Shown: piece after piece, positions 36,113 to 45,180 of the stretch | Layout of the letters: each line of letters begins with the position of its first letter | Numbering within the stretch: position 1 is the first letter of the stretch | From: Bacteroides sp. | GTDB taxonomy: Bacteria; Bacteroidota; Bacteroidia; Bacteroidales; Muribaculaceae | NCBI GenBank assembly: GCA_014801945.1 | Contig: JAAVDF010000023.1 | Location: forward strand, 1 to 60,686 | DNA length: 60,686 nucleotides | Reading direction: 5' to 3' | Position numbers and translations under genes: made by a program | The notes under the pieces: model-generated | The model's input: the letters and a program-made list of their open reading frames with translations, nothing else | Databases searched by the model: none | What the model was told of the DNA's origin: nothing

Positions 36113-38200
36113 ATGTTTCAAAGATTTAATACCATTGTTTCCTGTGCATTGATTTCGCTTGGCGCGTTTGCGCAGGGAGGAGGACTTACCGACACATCGG
36201 ACAGCCGTCATGCAGTCATGACAAATACCCCGCTCGGTGCTGTGAAATGGACCGGAGGTTTCTGGGGTGACCGCTTCGATGTATATAGCGGAACTTCACT
36301 TCAAAGCATGTGGGACACATGGTGTAATCCCGACGTGTCACACGGTTTCAGAAACTTCGAGATTGCAGCCGGAACTAAGGAAGGAGAGCATTGGGGACCT
36401 CCGTTCCACGACGGTGATATGTACAAGTGGCTTGAGGCTGTCGCAGCCGTGTATGCTGTCAATAAAGATCCGAAACTTGATGCCATAATGGATCAGTTCA
36501 TCGAGCAGGTTGTGAAAGCGCAGCGTGCCGACGGCTATATCCATACTCCCGTGATTATCGACGAGCGCAACAGAGGTGTCGATACGCATGCTCACCACAA
36601 GGAGCAGACCGTCATCGGTACGAAAGTTGGTGGCGAGGATGAGAAAGGTGCTTTCGCCAACCGTCTGAACTTCGAGACCTACAACCTCGGTCACCTGATG
36701 ATGGCCGGTATTGTCCATAAGAGGGCCACAGGCAAGACCACGCTTTTCGATGCTGCCGTAAAGGCCACAGACTTCCTCTGTGAATTTTACGAGACAGCTT
36801 CCGCCGAGCTTGCACGCAATGCCATCTGCCCCTCTCACTATATGGGCGTGGTGGAGATGTATCGTGAGACCGGTAATCCCCGCTATCTCGATCTCGCAAA
36901 CAATCTTATAAATATCCGCGGTCTGGTGGAGAACGGTACGGATGACAATCAGGACCGTATCCCGTTCCGCGATCAGTATAATGCAATGGGTCATGCTGTC
37001 CGTGCCAACTATCTCTATGCAGGTGTGGCTGACCTCTATGCCGAGACCGGCGAGGAGCAGCTCATGAAGAACCTGACGAGCATCTGGGACGACATCGTGA
37101 ACCGTAAGATGTATGTCACCGGTGCATGTGGCGCGCTCTATGACGGAACTTCGCCCGACGGAACTAACTATGAGCCTGACAGCATTCAGAAAGTTCATCA
37201 GAGCTATGGCCGTCCATATCAGCTCCCTAACAGCACGGCTCACAACGAGACATGTGCCAACATCGGCAACATGCTTTTCAACTGGCGCATGCTTGAGGCT
37301 ACAGGCGAGGCTAAGTATGCCGATATCGTCGAAACCGCACTCTATAACAGTGTGCTCAGCGGTGTCAGCCTTGACGGCAAGCGGTATTTCTACACTAACC
37401 CGCTCCGTATGAGCGATGATCTGCCTTACACACTCCGCTGGCCCAAGACCCGTGAAGAGTACATCAGCTGTTTCTGCTGTCCGCCCAACACACTGCGTAC
37501 TATTTGCGAGGCTCAGAACTATGCCTACACCGTGAATGACAGCACTCTCTGGTGTAACCTTTACGGTGACAGCGAACTCCGTACCTCACTTGGTAAAAAG
37601 CGTCCTCTTGTAGTGACCCAGCGCACCGGCTATCCCTACGACGGTAAAGTGGTGCTTACGATGGTAGAAGTTCCCAAGAAAGAGAAACTCGCGTTGAAAC
37701 TTCGCGTACCCTCTTGGTGTGACAATGCCACTGTGGCCATCAATGGTGTGCCTGAAAATGTCAAGGTCGTTCCCGACAGCTATATCACGCTTGACCGCAC
37801 TTGGAAACCCGGCGATGAGGTGACATTCGACATGGAGATGAAAACCAAACTCCTTGAATCCAATCCTCTCGTTGAGGAGACGCGCAACCATACAGCTGTC
37901 AAGCGCGGTCCGTTGGTATATTGTCTTGAAAGCATAGACATTGAAGATGGAAAGGCTATCGACGATGTCCTCATTCCCGCCGATGCGCAGTTTACCACAA
38001 AGGATATCACGATCGACGGCAGCCGCATGACCGCTCTTGAGACCGAAGCCCGTCTCGTCGATGGCGGTGACTGGACCGGTAAGCTCTATCGTGAGGTCGG
38101 AAGTGCCGACAAGAAGGTCAAGGTCACCCTCATTCCTTATTTCGCATGGGGCAACCGTGACAAAGCCGAGATGAGTGTCTGGCTTCCTCTCGCACGTTAA
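36113..38200 (+). CDS. GH127-type beta-L-arabinofuranosidase-family enzyme
   Basis: The 695-residue exported enzyme has a signal peptide (about residues 1-20) and an (alpha/alpha)6 catalytic domain. Active-site residues of GH127 are visible: ETC with Glu379 and Cys381, then FCCPPNT with Cys455 and Cys456, the zinc-bound cysteines, one of which is the nucleophile in the founding enzyme. LYNSVLSGVSLDGKRYFYTN is the other family mark. The family includes beta-L-arabinofuranosidases and, in the rhamnogalacturonan-II system, an enzyme acting on aceric acid (BT1003, from memory). Its place at the head of this cassette suggests the latter. GH146 is an alternative. Confidence 0.88.
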   Translation: MFQRFNTIVSCALISLGAFAQGGGLTDTSDSRHAVMTNTPLGAVKWTGGFWGDRFDVYSGTSLQSMWDTWCNPDVSHGFRNFEIAAGTKEGEHWGPPFHDGDMYKWLEAVAAVYAVNKDPKLDAIMDQFIEQVVKAQRADGYIHTPVIIDERNRGVDTHAHHKEQTVIGTKVGGEDEKGAFANRLNFETYNLGHLMMAGIVHKRATGKTTLFDAAVKATDFLCEFYETASAELARNAICPSHYMGVVEMYRETGNPRYLDLANNLINIRGLVENGTDDNQDRIPFRDQYNAMGHAVRANYLYAGVADLYAETGEEQLMKNLTSIWDDIVNRKMYVTGACGALYDGTSPDGTNYEPDSIQKVHQSYGRPYQLPNSTAHNETCANIGNMLFNWRMLEATGEAKYADIVETALYNSVLSGVSLDGKRYFYTNPLRMSDDLPYTLRWPKTREEYISCFCCPPNTLRTICEAQNYAYTVNDSTLWCNLYGDSELRTSLGKKRPLVVTQRTGYPYDGKVVLTMVEVPKKEKLALKLRVPSWCDNATVAINGVPENVKVVPDSYITLDRTWKPGDEVTFDMEMKTKLLESNPLVEETRNHTAVKRGPLVYCLESIDIEDGKAIDDVLIPADAQFTTKDITIDGSRMTALETEARLVDGGDWTGKLYREVGSADKKVKVTLIPYFAWGNRDKAEMSVWLPLAR

Positions 38201-38223
38201 TCCACACTTACATTCTCTTGTAG

Positions 38224-40047
38224 ATGAAAAGATTTTTTCTGACAGGGGGGCTTCTGCTCTCCCTCCTTCAGGTTCTTGCCGCGGATGTCTATGTAGCTCC
38301 TTCCGGTAAGGATTCTAATGACGGTAGTCAGGGTGCCCCGAAGGCCACCCTGACTTCGGCGTTGCGTCAGGCGCGTGAAATGCGTCGTCTTTCAGCACCC
38401 GGGACGGAGTCGGGGATAACCATACATCTGGCTTCAGGTATATATAATGTGTATGAGCCGGTCTTTGTCCGTCCGGAGGATAGCGGCACGCCTTCATCGC
38501 CGACAGTCATCACTTCCGATGGCGGTGCTTGGCTGAGTGGCGGTGTGAGCATAGATGGCTGGAAGCGTCAGGGGAAACTGATGGTGGCCGATGTCCCGCA
38601 GTTCAACGGTCGTCCTCTTGATTTCCGTCAGCTCTATGTCAACGGCCGTAAGGCTGTGAGGGCACGCGATGTGGAGGATTTTGAAAAAATGTACAGGATA
38701 ATCAGCAATGATCCTGCTAACGAGATCCTCTGGGTACCCGCCGAGGCTGTCAAGAAGATTGTCGATGCACCTTACCCTGAAATGGTGCTTCATGAGATGT
38801 GGTGTGTGGCCAATCTCCGTATCAAGTCGATCGACATTCAGGGTGACAGTGCAGCCGTGCGTTTTCATAATCCCGAAAGCCGTATCCAGTTTGAACATCC
38901 GTGGCCGCGCCCGATGGTGACGACCGACGGCCATAATTCAGCATTCTATCTTACTAATGCCAAGGAACTTCTTGATGTTCCGGGTGAATGGTATCACGAT
39001 ATAGATGCCCGCAAGCTTTACTACTATCCGCTTCCCGGTGAGAAGATGGAGAGCGCGGTCGTACCCGCAGTGGAGACACTTATGACTATCGAAGGTACGC
39101 TTGACCGCCGTGTGGAGAATGTCAGGATCGAGAATATAGGATTTGAATACACCACATGGATGCGTCCGTCACTCATGGGACATGTGCCTCTGCAGGCAGG
39201 CATGTATATGACTGACGGCTATAAGATCAATCCTAAGATGGAACGTCCGCAAAACCATAAGCTTGACAATCAGGGCTGGCTTGGCCGTCCGGCTTCGGCT
39301 GTCGTTGTCAAGGGGGCTGCTGACGTTGATTTCCTCAAATGCCGCTTCGAGCATCTCGGCTCATCCGGCCTTGACTATGAGTGGGGCACGGAGGGCGGTT
39401 TGATCGAAGGTTGTCTTTTCCGCGATATTGCAGGCAACGGCATCGTGGTTGGTAACTTCAGCCCGGCTGCGCATGAGACGCACCTGCCGTACGATCCGAG
39501 TGATGAGCGTGAGGTCTGCTCCGGTCTTACCATAGCCAACAATCTGATCACTGACGTGACAAATGAGGACTGGGGTACACTCGGTATCTGTGCAGGCTAT
39601 GTCAAGAACATCAATATAGAGCATAATGAGATCAACGATGTCTCTTACAGCGGTATTAATCTCGGTTGGGGATGGACGCGCACGGTCAACTGTATGCGCA
39701 ACAACCGTGTCCACGCCAATCTGATCCACCATTATGCCCGCCACATGTATGATGTGGCCGGAGTCTATACTCTCGGCTCACAGCCCCACAGTTGGGTGAC
39801 AGAAAACTGTGTGCGTGACATTTACGTTCCCGGTTATGCCCATGATCCCAACCATTGGTTCTATCTCTACACGGACGAAGGTTCATCGTTCATCAACGTC
39901 AAGGACAACTGGACGGAAGGGGAGAAGTATCTCCAGAACGCCAACGGTCCGGGTAACGTGTGGGAGAACAACGGTCCGGGTGTGGATGAAAGCATAAAGA
40001 ACAATGCGGGTCTTACAAAAGATTTTGAATACCTTAAATCACTGTAA
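38224..40047 (+). CDS. GH141-like right-handed beta-helix glycoside hydrolase
   Basis: The 607-residue protein has a signal peptide (about residues 1-19), the opening DVYVAPSGKDSNDGSQGAP and the segment FRQLYVNGRKAVRARD (about residue 140), both seen in GH141-type beta-helix enzymes. Residues 270-520 hold repeating beta-helix strands (DYEWGTEGGLIEGCLFRDI, GIVVGNF, YSGINLGWGW). GH141 includes an alpha-L-fucosidase of the rhamnogalacturonan-II system (BT1002, from memory) and a xylanase. Inverting or lyase chemistry cannot be judged by eye. The gene is 24 bp after GH127. Confidence 0.75.
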   Translation: MKRFFLTGGLLLSLLQVLAADVYVAPSGKDSNDGSQGAPKATLTSALRQAREMRRLSAPGTESGITIHLASGIYNVYEPVFVRPEDSGTPSSPTVITSDGGAWLSGGVSIDGWKRQGKLMVADVPQFNGRPLDFRQLYVNGRKAVRARDVEDFEKMYRIISNDPANEILWVPAEAVKKIVDAPYPEMVLHEMWCVANLRIKSIDIQGDSAAVRFHNPESRIQFEHPWPRPMVTTDGHNSAFYLTNAKELLDVPGEWYHDIDARKLYYYPLPGEKMESAVVPAVETLMTIEGTLDRRVENVRIENIGFEYTTWMRPSLMGHVPLQAGMYMTDGYKINPKMERPQNHKLDNQGWLGRPASAVVVKGAADVDFLKCRFEHLGSSGLDYEWGTEGGLIEGCLFRDIAGNGIVVGNFSPAAHETHLPYDPSDEREVCSGLTIANNLITDVTNEDWGTLGICAGYVKNINIEHNEINDVSYSGINLGWGWTRTVNCMRNNRVHANLIHHYARHMYDVAGVYTLGSQPHSWVTENCVRDIYVPGYAHDPNHWFYLYTDEGSSFINVKDNWTEGEKYLQNANGPGNVWENNGPGVDESIKNNAGLTKDFEYLKSL

Positions 40048-40127
40048 AACATCCCGAAAAGCGTAATCGTCAATCAAAACAATCATCAGTCTAACAAACC
40101 ACTTGCAATTCCATACTTAGCTCATTA

Positions 40128-42338
40128 ATGAATATGAAAAAAAGAGTGTCTATCCTGTTTGCCACAGCTGCACTTGGGCTGGCCGCCTCCGCGCAGACTT
40201 GGATCTGGTATCCCGGCGACTATGAAATATGGCTCGGTAACCGAATGAACAACAACCGCACCGAGCGCGGGGCATTTTTCCCTCCATTCTGGAAAACAGA
40301 CAGTCATTTCGTGACCGTCGAGTTTAGTAAGGATCTGGATCTGCCGCAGGACGAGGAGATCACCATTGTGGCCGAGGGTAAATATAATGTGAAGCTCGAC
40401 GGAAAGCTCCAGTTCGGACAGCCCTCGAAGTTCACCATTCCTGCCGGAAAGCATAAGCTTAATATAAAGGTGTGGAATCAGGAGACACCCCCCGCACTTT
40501 ATGTGAAGGGAAATAACGTGAATACCGATCCTACGTGGAAGGTCACCAATGAGGATAAGGAGTGGATCGATGAGAGCGGTAAGGCCAGCGATACGTCAGC
40601 AACCATCTATGCACCTGCCGGTTATTGGAATTTCGATAATATTCAGAATCCGCCTTCGACCTATCATCTCAATCTTGAGCCGATGAGCTATGTGGCTGTC
40701 GAGGAGAAGACTGCCGACGGTGGCAAGCTCTATGACTTCGGCAAGGAGACATTCGGACGCATAGTACTCAAGAACCCTGTCGGCAACGGTATCGTAAATA
40801 TATATTATGGTGAGAGTCCGGAAGAGGCTCTTGATATTGACCACTGCGAGACACTTGATAAAATCGGTTTTTCTGAAGGTATGGTCGTTGATCTTGCCAC
40901 TAACGAGGTTTGCCAGCAGGCCGGTGACTATACCCTTGACAATACCAAGGCGTTCCGCTATGTTTATGTCGCTCCGGAGGAGGGTATAAATATAGGTGAC
41001 GTAGGTATGCTTTATGAATATGCTCCCGTGGAGTATCGCGGAAAGTTCAAGTGCAGCGATCCGGAACTCAACAAGATATGGGATGTCGGTGCATACACCA
41101 TGCATCTCACCACACGCGAATTTTTCATCGACGGTATCAAGCGTGACCGTTGGGTGTGGAGCGGTGATGCGGTGCAGAGTTATCTGATGAACTATTATCT
41201 CTTCTTTGACAGCCCTACTGTTAAGCGTACAACCCGTCTCCTGCGTGGCAAAGACCCTGTGACGGCACATATCAACACCATTATGGACTATACGCTTTAC
41301 TGGTTCAACGGCATCTATGACTACTATCTCTATACCGGCGACAAGGAATTTGTCAAGGAAATCTATCCCAAGATGCAGAGCCTCATGGATTACGTGCTCG
41401 GACGTACCAACAAGGACGGTATGCTCGAAGGCATGACAGGTGACTGGGTCTTTGTCGATTGGGCCGATTTCCCCATGAGCAAGCAGGGTGCGCTCTCATT
41501 CGAGCAGGTACTTTTCTGCAAGAGTCTCGAAACCATGAAGCTCTGTGCCGAAATTGTCGGGGACAAGTCTGATGCCGAAAAGTACGGACGTCTTGCCACT
41601 GACCTTCGTGACAAACTCCTGCCCACATTCTGGGATGAGCAGAAGCAGGCTCTTGTACACAATGTCGAGAACGGGAAACAGAGCGATCAGGTCAATAAGT
41701 TTGCAAATATGTTTGCCATTACCTACGGCTATTTTGACGAACCGACCACTGATTCAGTGATGAAGAACGTCATGCTCAATCCTGAAGTGCCCGCTATCAC
41801 CACCCCCTATATGCGCTTCTATGAACTTGAGGCTCTCTGTGATCAAGGAATGCAGGCTCAGGTGCTGAAGGAGATGAAGGACTATTGGGGCGGTATGCTC
41901 AACGAGGGTGCGACATCTTTCTGGGAAAAGTATAATCCCGAAGATTCAGGCACACAGCATCTCGCCATGTATGGCCGTCCCTACGGAAAGAGCCTCTGCC
42001 ATGCGTGGGGTGCGAGTCCTATCTATCTGATCGGTAAATACTACCTCGGTGTGAAACCTCTCTCGCCCGGTTATAAGGAATTTTCGATCACTCCCCATCT
42101 CGGCGGTCTGAAATGGATGGAGGGCACAGTCCCGACCCCTAATGGCGAAATCTCGCTCTACGTCAATGACAAGGAGATTAAAGTCAAGGCTACCGAAGGC
42201 AAGGGCTACATTAACTTCAAGTCAAAGACTCAGCCTAAATCCGATTACGGAACGGTCGAGAAGACCGGTGACAAGACTTATCGTCTGTTCATTGATACCG
42301 ATAAGCAGATCACCATCAAATATAAGGAAGTGGGTTGA
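40128..42338 (+). CDS. GH78 alpha-L-rhamnosidase
   Basis: The 736-residue exported enzyme (signal peptide to about AASAQT) has an N-terminal beta-sandwich, then an (alpha/alpha)6 domain. Family marks are YDFGKETFGRIVLKN, REFFIDGIKRDRWVWSGDA (acid residues in the RDRxxWSGD segment), WFNGIYDYYLYTGD and GATSFWEKYNPED, with the C-terminal beta domain VKPLSPGYKEFSITPHLGGL. It removes alpha-linked L-rhamnose. Place in the cassette matches BT1001 of the rhamnogalacturonan-II system, from memory. An alternative start is the ATG at 40134. Confidence 0.9.
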   Translation: MNMKKRVSILFATAALGLAASAQTWIWYPGDYEIWLGNRMNNNRTERGAFFPPFWKTDSHFVTVEFSKDLDLPQDEEITIVAEGKYNVKLDGKLQFGQPSKFTIPAGKHKLNIKVWNQETPPALYVKGNNVNTDPTWKVTNEDKEWIDESGKASDTSATIYAPAGYWNFDNIQNPPSTYHLNLEPMSYVAVEEKTADGGKLYDFGKETFGRIVLKNPVGNGIVNIYYGESPEEALDIDHCETLDKIGFSEGMVVDLATNEVCQQAGDYTLDNTKAFRYVYVAPEEGINIGDVGMLYEYAPVEYRGKFKCSDPELNKIWDVGAYTMHLTTREFFIDGIKRDRWVWSGDAVQSYLMNYYLFFDSPTVKRTTRLLRGKDPVTAHINTIMDYTLYWFNGIYDYYLYTGDKEFVKEIYPKMQSLMDYVLGRTNKDGMLEGMTGDWVFVDWADFPMSKQGALSFEQVLFCKSLETMKLCAEIVGDKSDAEKYGRLATDLRDKLLPTFWDEQKQALVHNVENGKQSDQVNKFANMFAITYGYFDEPTTDSVMKNVMLNPEVPAITTPYMRFYELEALCDQGMQAQVLKEMKDYWGGMLNEGATSFWEKYNPEDSGTQHLAMYGRPYGKSLCHAWGASPIYLIGKYYLGVKPLSPGYKEFSITPHLGGLKWMEGTVPTPNGEISLYVNDKEIKVKATEGKGYINFKSKTQPKSDYGTVEKTGDKTYRLFIDTDKQITIKYKEVG

Positions 42339-42395
42339 GCTGTAATTTAAAGATATTCTCCAATACAAAACCTTGAATACCAACAGACGGACAAT

Positions 42396-45089
42396 ATGAA
42401 GAAGTGTCTGAAATATATAATAGTAGCCGTCGCGGCAATGATGGTCTGGAGTTGCGGTAGCCGCAAGAGTATCGCGCTCTACTGTCCGGCCGACGGATCT
42501 AACCGTGTAAAATTTGCCGCCGAACATCTCACCGGTGTGCTCGAAAGTAAAGGATATGACGTGATCCTTGATTCTGTCGCTCCTGAAGGCGTTAAACTGA
42601 TCCGTCTTTCCGAAGCTACCGACAGCGTAGGGCCGAAGGAAGGATTCACGATCACATCCGCTGATAATATTATCGAAGTCAAGGGTAACGACGGTTCAGG
42701 TGTGATCTACGGTTGCCGAGAGCTTGCCGACCGTCTGGAAACCGAAGGCAATCTTGATGCTCTTCCGGCTGAGTTCACCGATTCGCCTGAAATGGTGCTT
42801 CGCGGAGCTTGTGTTGGTGTGCAGAAGCCTTATCTTCTCCCCGGTCGTAGTGTGTATGAGTATCCCTATACACCTGAAAATTTCCCTTGGTTCTATGACA
42901 AAGAGCTGTGGATCAAATATCTCGATATGCTTGTCGAGAACCGTATGAACTCGCTCTATCTCTGGAACGGACACCCGTTTGCATCGCTCGTCAAACTGGA
43001 GGATTATCCTTTCGCTGTCGAGGTAGATGACGAGACGTTCAAGAAAAACGAGGATATGTATGCATTCCTCACCGCTGAAGCTGACAAGCGCGGCATCTTC
43101 GTCATTCAGATGTTCTACAACATTCTGCTTTCCAAGCCGTTTGCCGAACATTACGGTATGAAGACTCAGGATCGAAACCGTCCCATCACTCCGCTTGTAA
43201 GCGATTATACCCGCAAGAGCGTGGCGGCATTTATCGAGAAATATCCTAATGTGGGTCTTCTCGTCTGCCTCGGCGAAGCAATGGATACCTACGAGGATGA
43301 CGTGGTCTGGTTCACCGAAACCATTATCCCCGGTGTGAAGGACGGTCTTGCCAAGCTTGGCCGCACTGACGAGCCGCCGTTGCTCCTGCGCGCTCACGAT
43401 ACCGACTGCAAGGCTGTGATGGATGCGGCTCTTCCGCTTTACAAGAACCTCTACACCATGCATAAGTATAATGGTGAATCGCTGACCACATACGAACCGC
43501 GCGGTCCGTGGACCGAAATCCACCGTGGTCTCAGTTCGCTCGGCAGTGTCCACATCAGTAATGTCCACATCCTCGCCAACCTCGAACCGTGGCGATGGAG
43601 TTCACCTGATTTCACTCAAAAGGCAGTCAAGGCCATGCACGACGTTCATGGCGCCAATGCACTCCACCTTTATCCGCAGGCGTCTTACTGGGATTGGCCT
43701 TACTCGGCTGACAGTATTGCAGGAGGTGGCCGCGAACTGCAGCTCGTCCGCGACAGTACATGGTACGAAGGCTGGGGACGCTATGCTTGGAACTGCCGCC
43801 GTGACCGCGACGATGAGATCAAGTACTGGAATCACCGCTTCGCGCGTACCTATGGTCTTGATGACAGCAAGGGTGCTGACATCCGCGAGGCTTTCGAGGA
43901 ATCCGGTGAGATCGCGCCCAAGCTTCTCCGTCGTTTCGGCATCACCGAGGGTAACCGTCAGACTCTCCTGCTCGGTATGTTTATGAGCCAGCTCGTCAAC
44001 CCTTACAAATACACCATCTATCCCGGTTTCTATGAGAGCTGTGGCCCGGAGGGTGAAAAGCTTATCGAATTTGTCGAGAAGGAGTACAAGGGTGAGCCTC
44101 ATGTAGGTGAGCTTCCGCTCGATATCACAGCCCAGTGCGTGGCCCACGGCGACAAGGCTGTGGCTGCTATCAAGAGCGTCGGTAATGTCAAGGCCAATAA
44201 GGAGGAATTTGAGCGTCTGACCAACGATATGGAATGCTATCGTCTTTTCGCTTACTTCTTTGACCGTAAGGTCAAGGCTGCACAGCAGGTGCTCAACTAT
44301 CAGTGGACAAAGGATCTAAAATATCTTGATGCTGCTGTTCCGCTGCTTGAGGAAAGCCTTGATTACTACACTCAGCTTGTGGATCGCACGAAGGACACCT
44401 ATCGCTACGCCAACAGTATGCAGACCACCATGCGCCGCATTCCTATTGCCGGTGACGGAGGAAAGAACAAGACATGGGAAGAACTCCTTGTTCACTATCA
44501 GGCTGAGCTTGGCAATTTCAAGAACAACATAGCCATGCTCAAGGATAAGGCTGCCGGAAAGATCTCCGATAATGATGAGAGCATCAAGCCGCTCACTGCA
44601 GCAAAGGTGAAACTTGGCGGCGGATGGAAGACTGTCGGGCTCAACGACGGTGCATCACTCCTTGAAAATATGCCTGATGCCAAGGTTGTAGGGCTTGCTC
44701 CGGAGCTTCGTGGTCTCACAGCTATCAAGGTCAACGGTGATACTCAGCGCAAGGAAGGTACGAATATTGAATTTGAATGTTCAGAGCCTGTCAAGCTTCT
44801 TGTCGCCTATTTCAAGGATGATCAGAAGAAGTATGCCAGAGCTCCGAAACTTGAGACTGATGCTACGGCAAACGAGTATGGACAGGCAGAACCGGTTCTG
44901 ACAAATGCCATCCATCTCGACAAAATGCCTTTGGCCAATATCCATGCCTACAATTTCGCTCCCGGCAAGCATTCTTTGAATCTCCCCAAAGGCTATGCGC
45001 TCGTGCTCGGTTTCACTTCCGATGAGATCACTCCGCGCAATGCAGCCCTCGCCGGTGCGGACGAAACTATGGACTGGCTTTTCTATTGA
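42396..45089 (+). CDS. GH138-like alpha-D-galacturonidase lipoprotein
   Basis: The 897-residue protein is a lipoprotein (lipobox VWSC, Cys about residue 20). An N-terminal GH20b/GH67N-like domain includes GSGVIYGCRELADRLE. The (beta/alpha)8 region holds NRMNSLYLWNGHPFASLV, IFVIQMFYNILLSK, VGLLVCLGEAMDT and LLLRAHDTDCKAV, where acidic residues could be catalytic. A helical region and a C-terminal beta-sandwich follow. The neighbours and size match GH138, the alpha-galacturonidase of the rhamnogalacturonan-II system (BT0997, directly next to the GH137-GH2 gene in B. thetaiotaomicron, from memory). I cannot confirm the family from motifs alone. Confidence 0.65.
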   Translation: MKKCLKYIIVAVAAMMVWSCGSRKSIALYCPADGSNRVKFAAEHLTGVLESKGYDVILDSVAPEGVKLIRLSEATDSVGPKEGFTITSADNIIEVKGNDGSGVIYGCRELADRLETEGNLDALPAEFTDSPEMVLRGACVGVQKPYLLPGRSVYEYPYTPENFPWFYDKELWIKYLDMLVENRMNSLYLWNGHPFASLVKLEDYPFAVEVDDETFKKNEDMYAFLTAEADKRGIFVIQMFYNILLSKPFAEHYGMKTQDRNRPITPLVSDYTRKSVAAFIEKYPNVGLLVCLGEAMDTYEDDVVWFTETIIPGVKDGLAKLGRTDEPPLLLRAHDTDCKAVMDAALPLYKNLYTMHKYNGESLTTYEPRGPWTEIHRGLSSLGSVHISNVHILANLEPWRWSSPDFTQKAVKAMHDVHGANALHLYPQASYWDWPYSADSIAGGGRELQLVRDSTWYEGWGRYAWNCRRDRDDEIKYWNHRFARTYGLDDSKGADIREAFEESGEIAPKLLRRFGITEGNRQTLLLGMFMSQLVNPYKYTIYPGFYESCGPEGEKLIEFVEKEYKGEPHVGELPLDITAQCVAHGDKAVAAIKSVGNVKANKEEFERLTNDMECYRLFAYFFDRKVKAAQQVLNYQWTKDLKYLDAAVPLLEESLDYYTQLVDRTKDTYRYANSMQTTMRRIPIAGDGGKNKTWEELLVHYQAELGNFKNNIAMLKDKAAGKISDNDESIKPLTAAKVKLGGGWKTVGLNDGASLLENMPDAKVVGLAPELRGLTAIKVNGDTQRKEGTNIEFECSEPVKLLVAYFKDDQKKYARAPKLETDATANEYGQAEPVLTNAIHLDKMPLANIHAYNFAPGKHSLNLPKGYALVLGFTSDEITPRNAALAGADETMDWLFY

Positions 45090-45180
45090 TCGAAATCTAT
45101 AAAATTTGAATCCAAGTGTATGCGTCGGGAAAAATCGGCGCATACACTTTGGATCAAATCATGTATATATCCCCCAGAAC

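Noticed and set aside
38224-40047. Pectate lyase as the identity of the beta-helix protein
   Set aside because: The fold is shared, but the N-terminal DVYVAPSGKD and RQLYVNGRKAVRARD segments fit the GH141 type better, and lyase calcium-site motifs are not evident.
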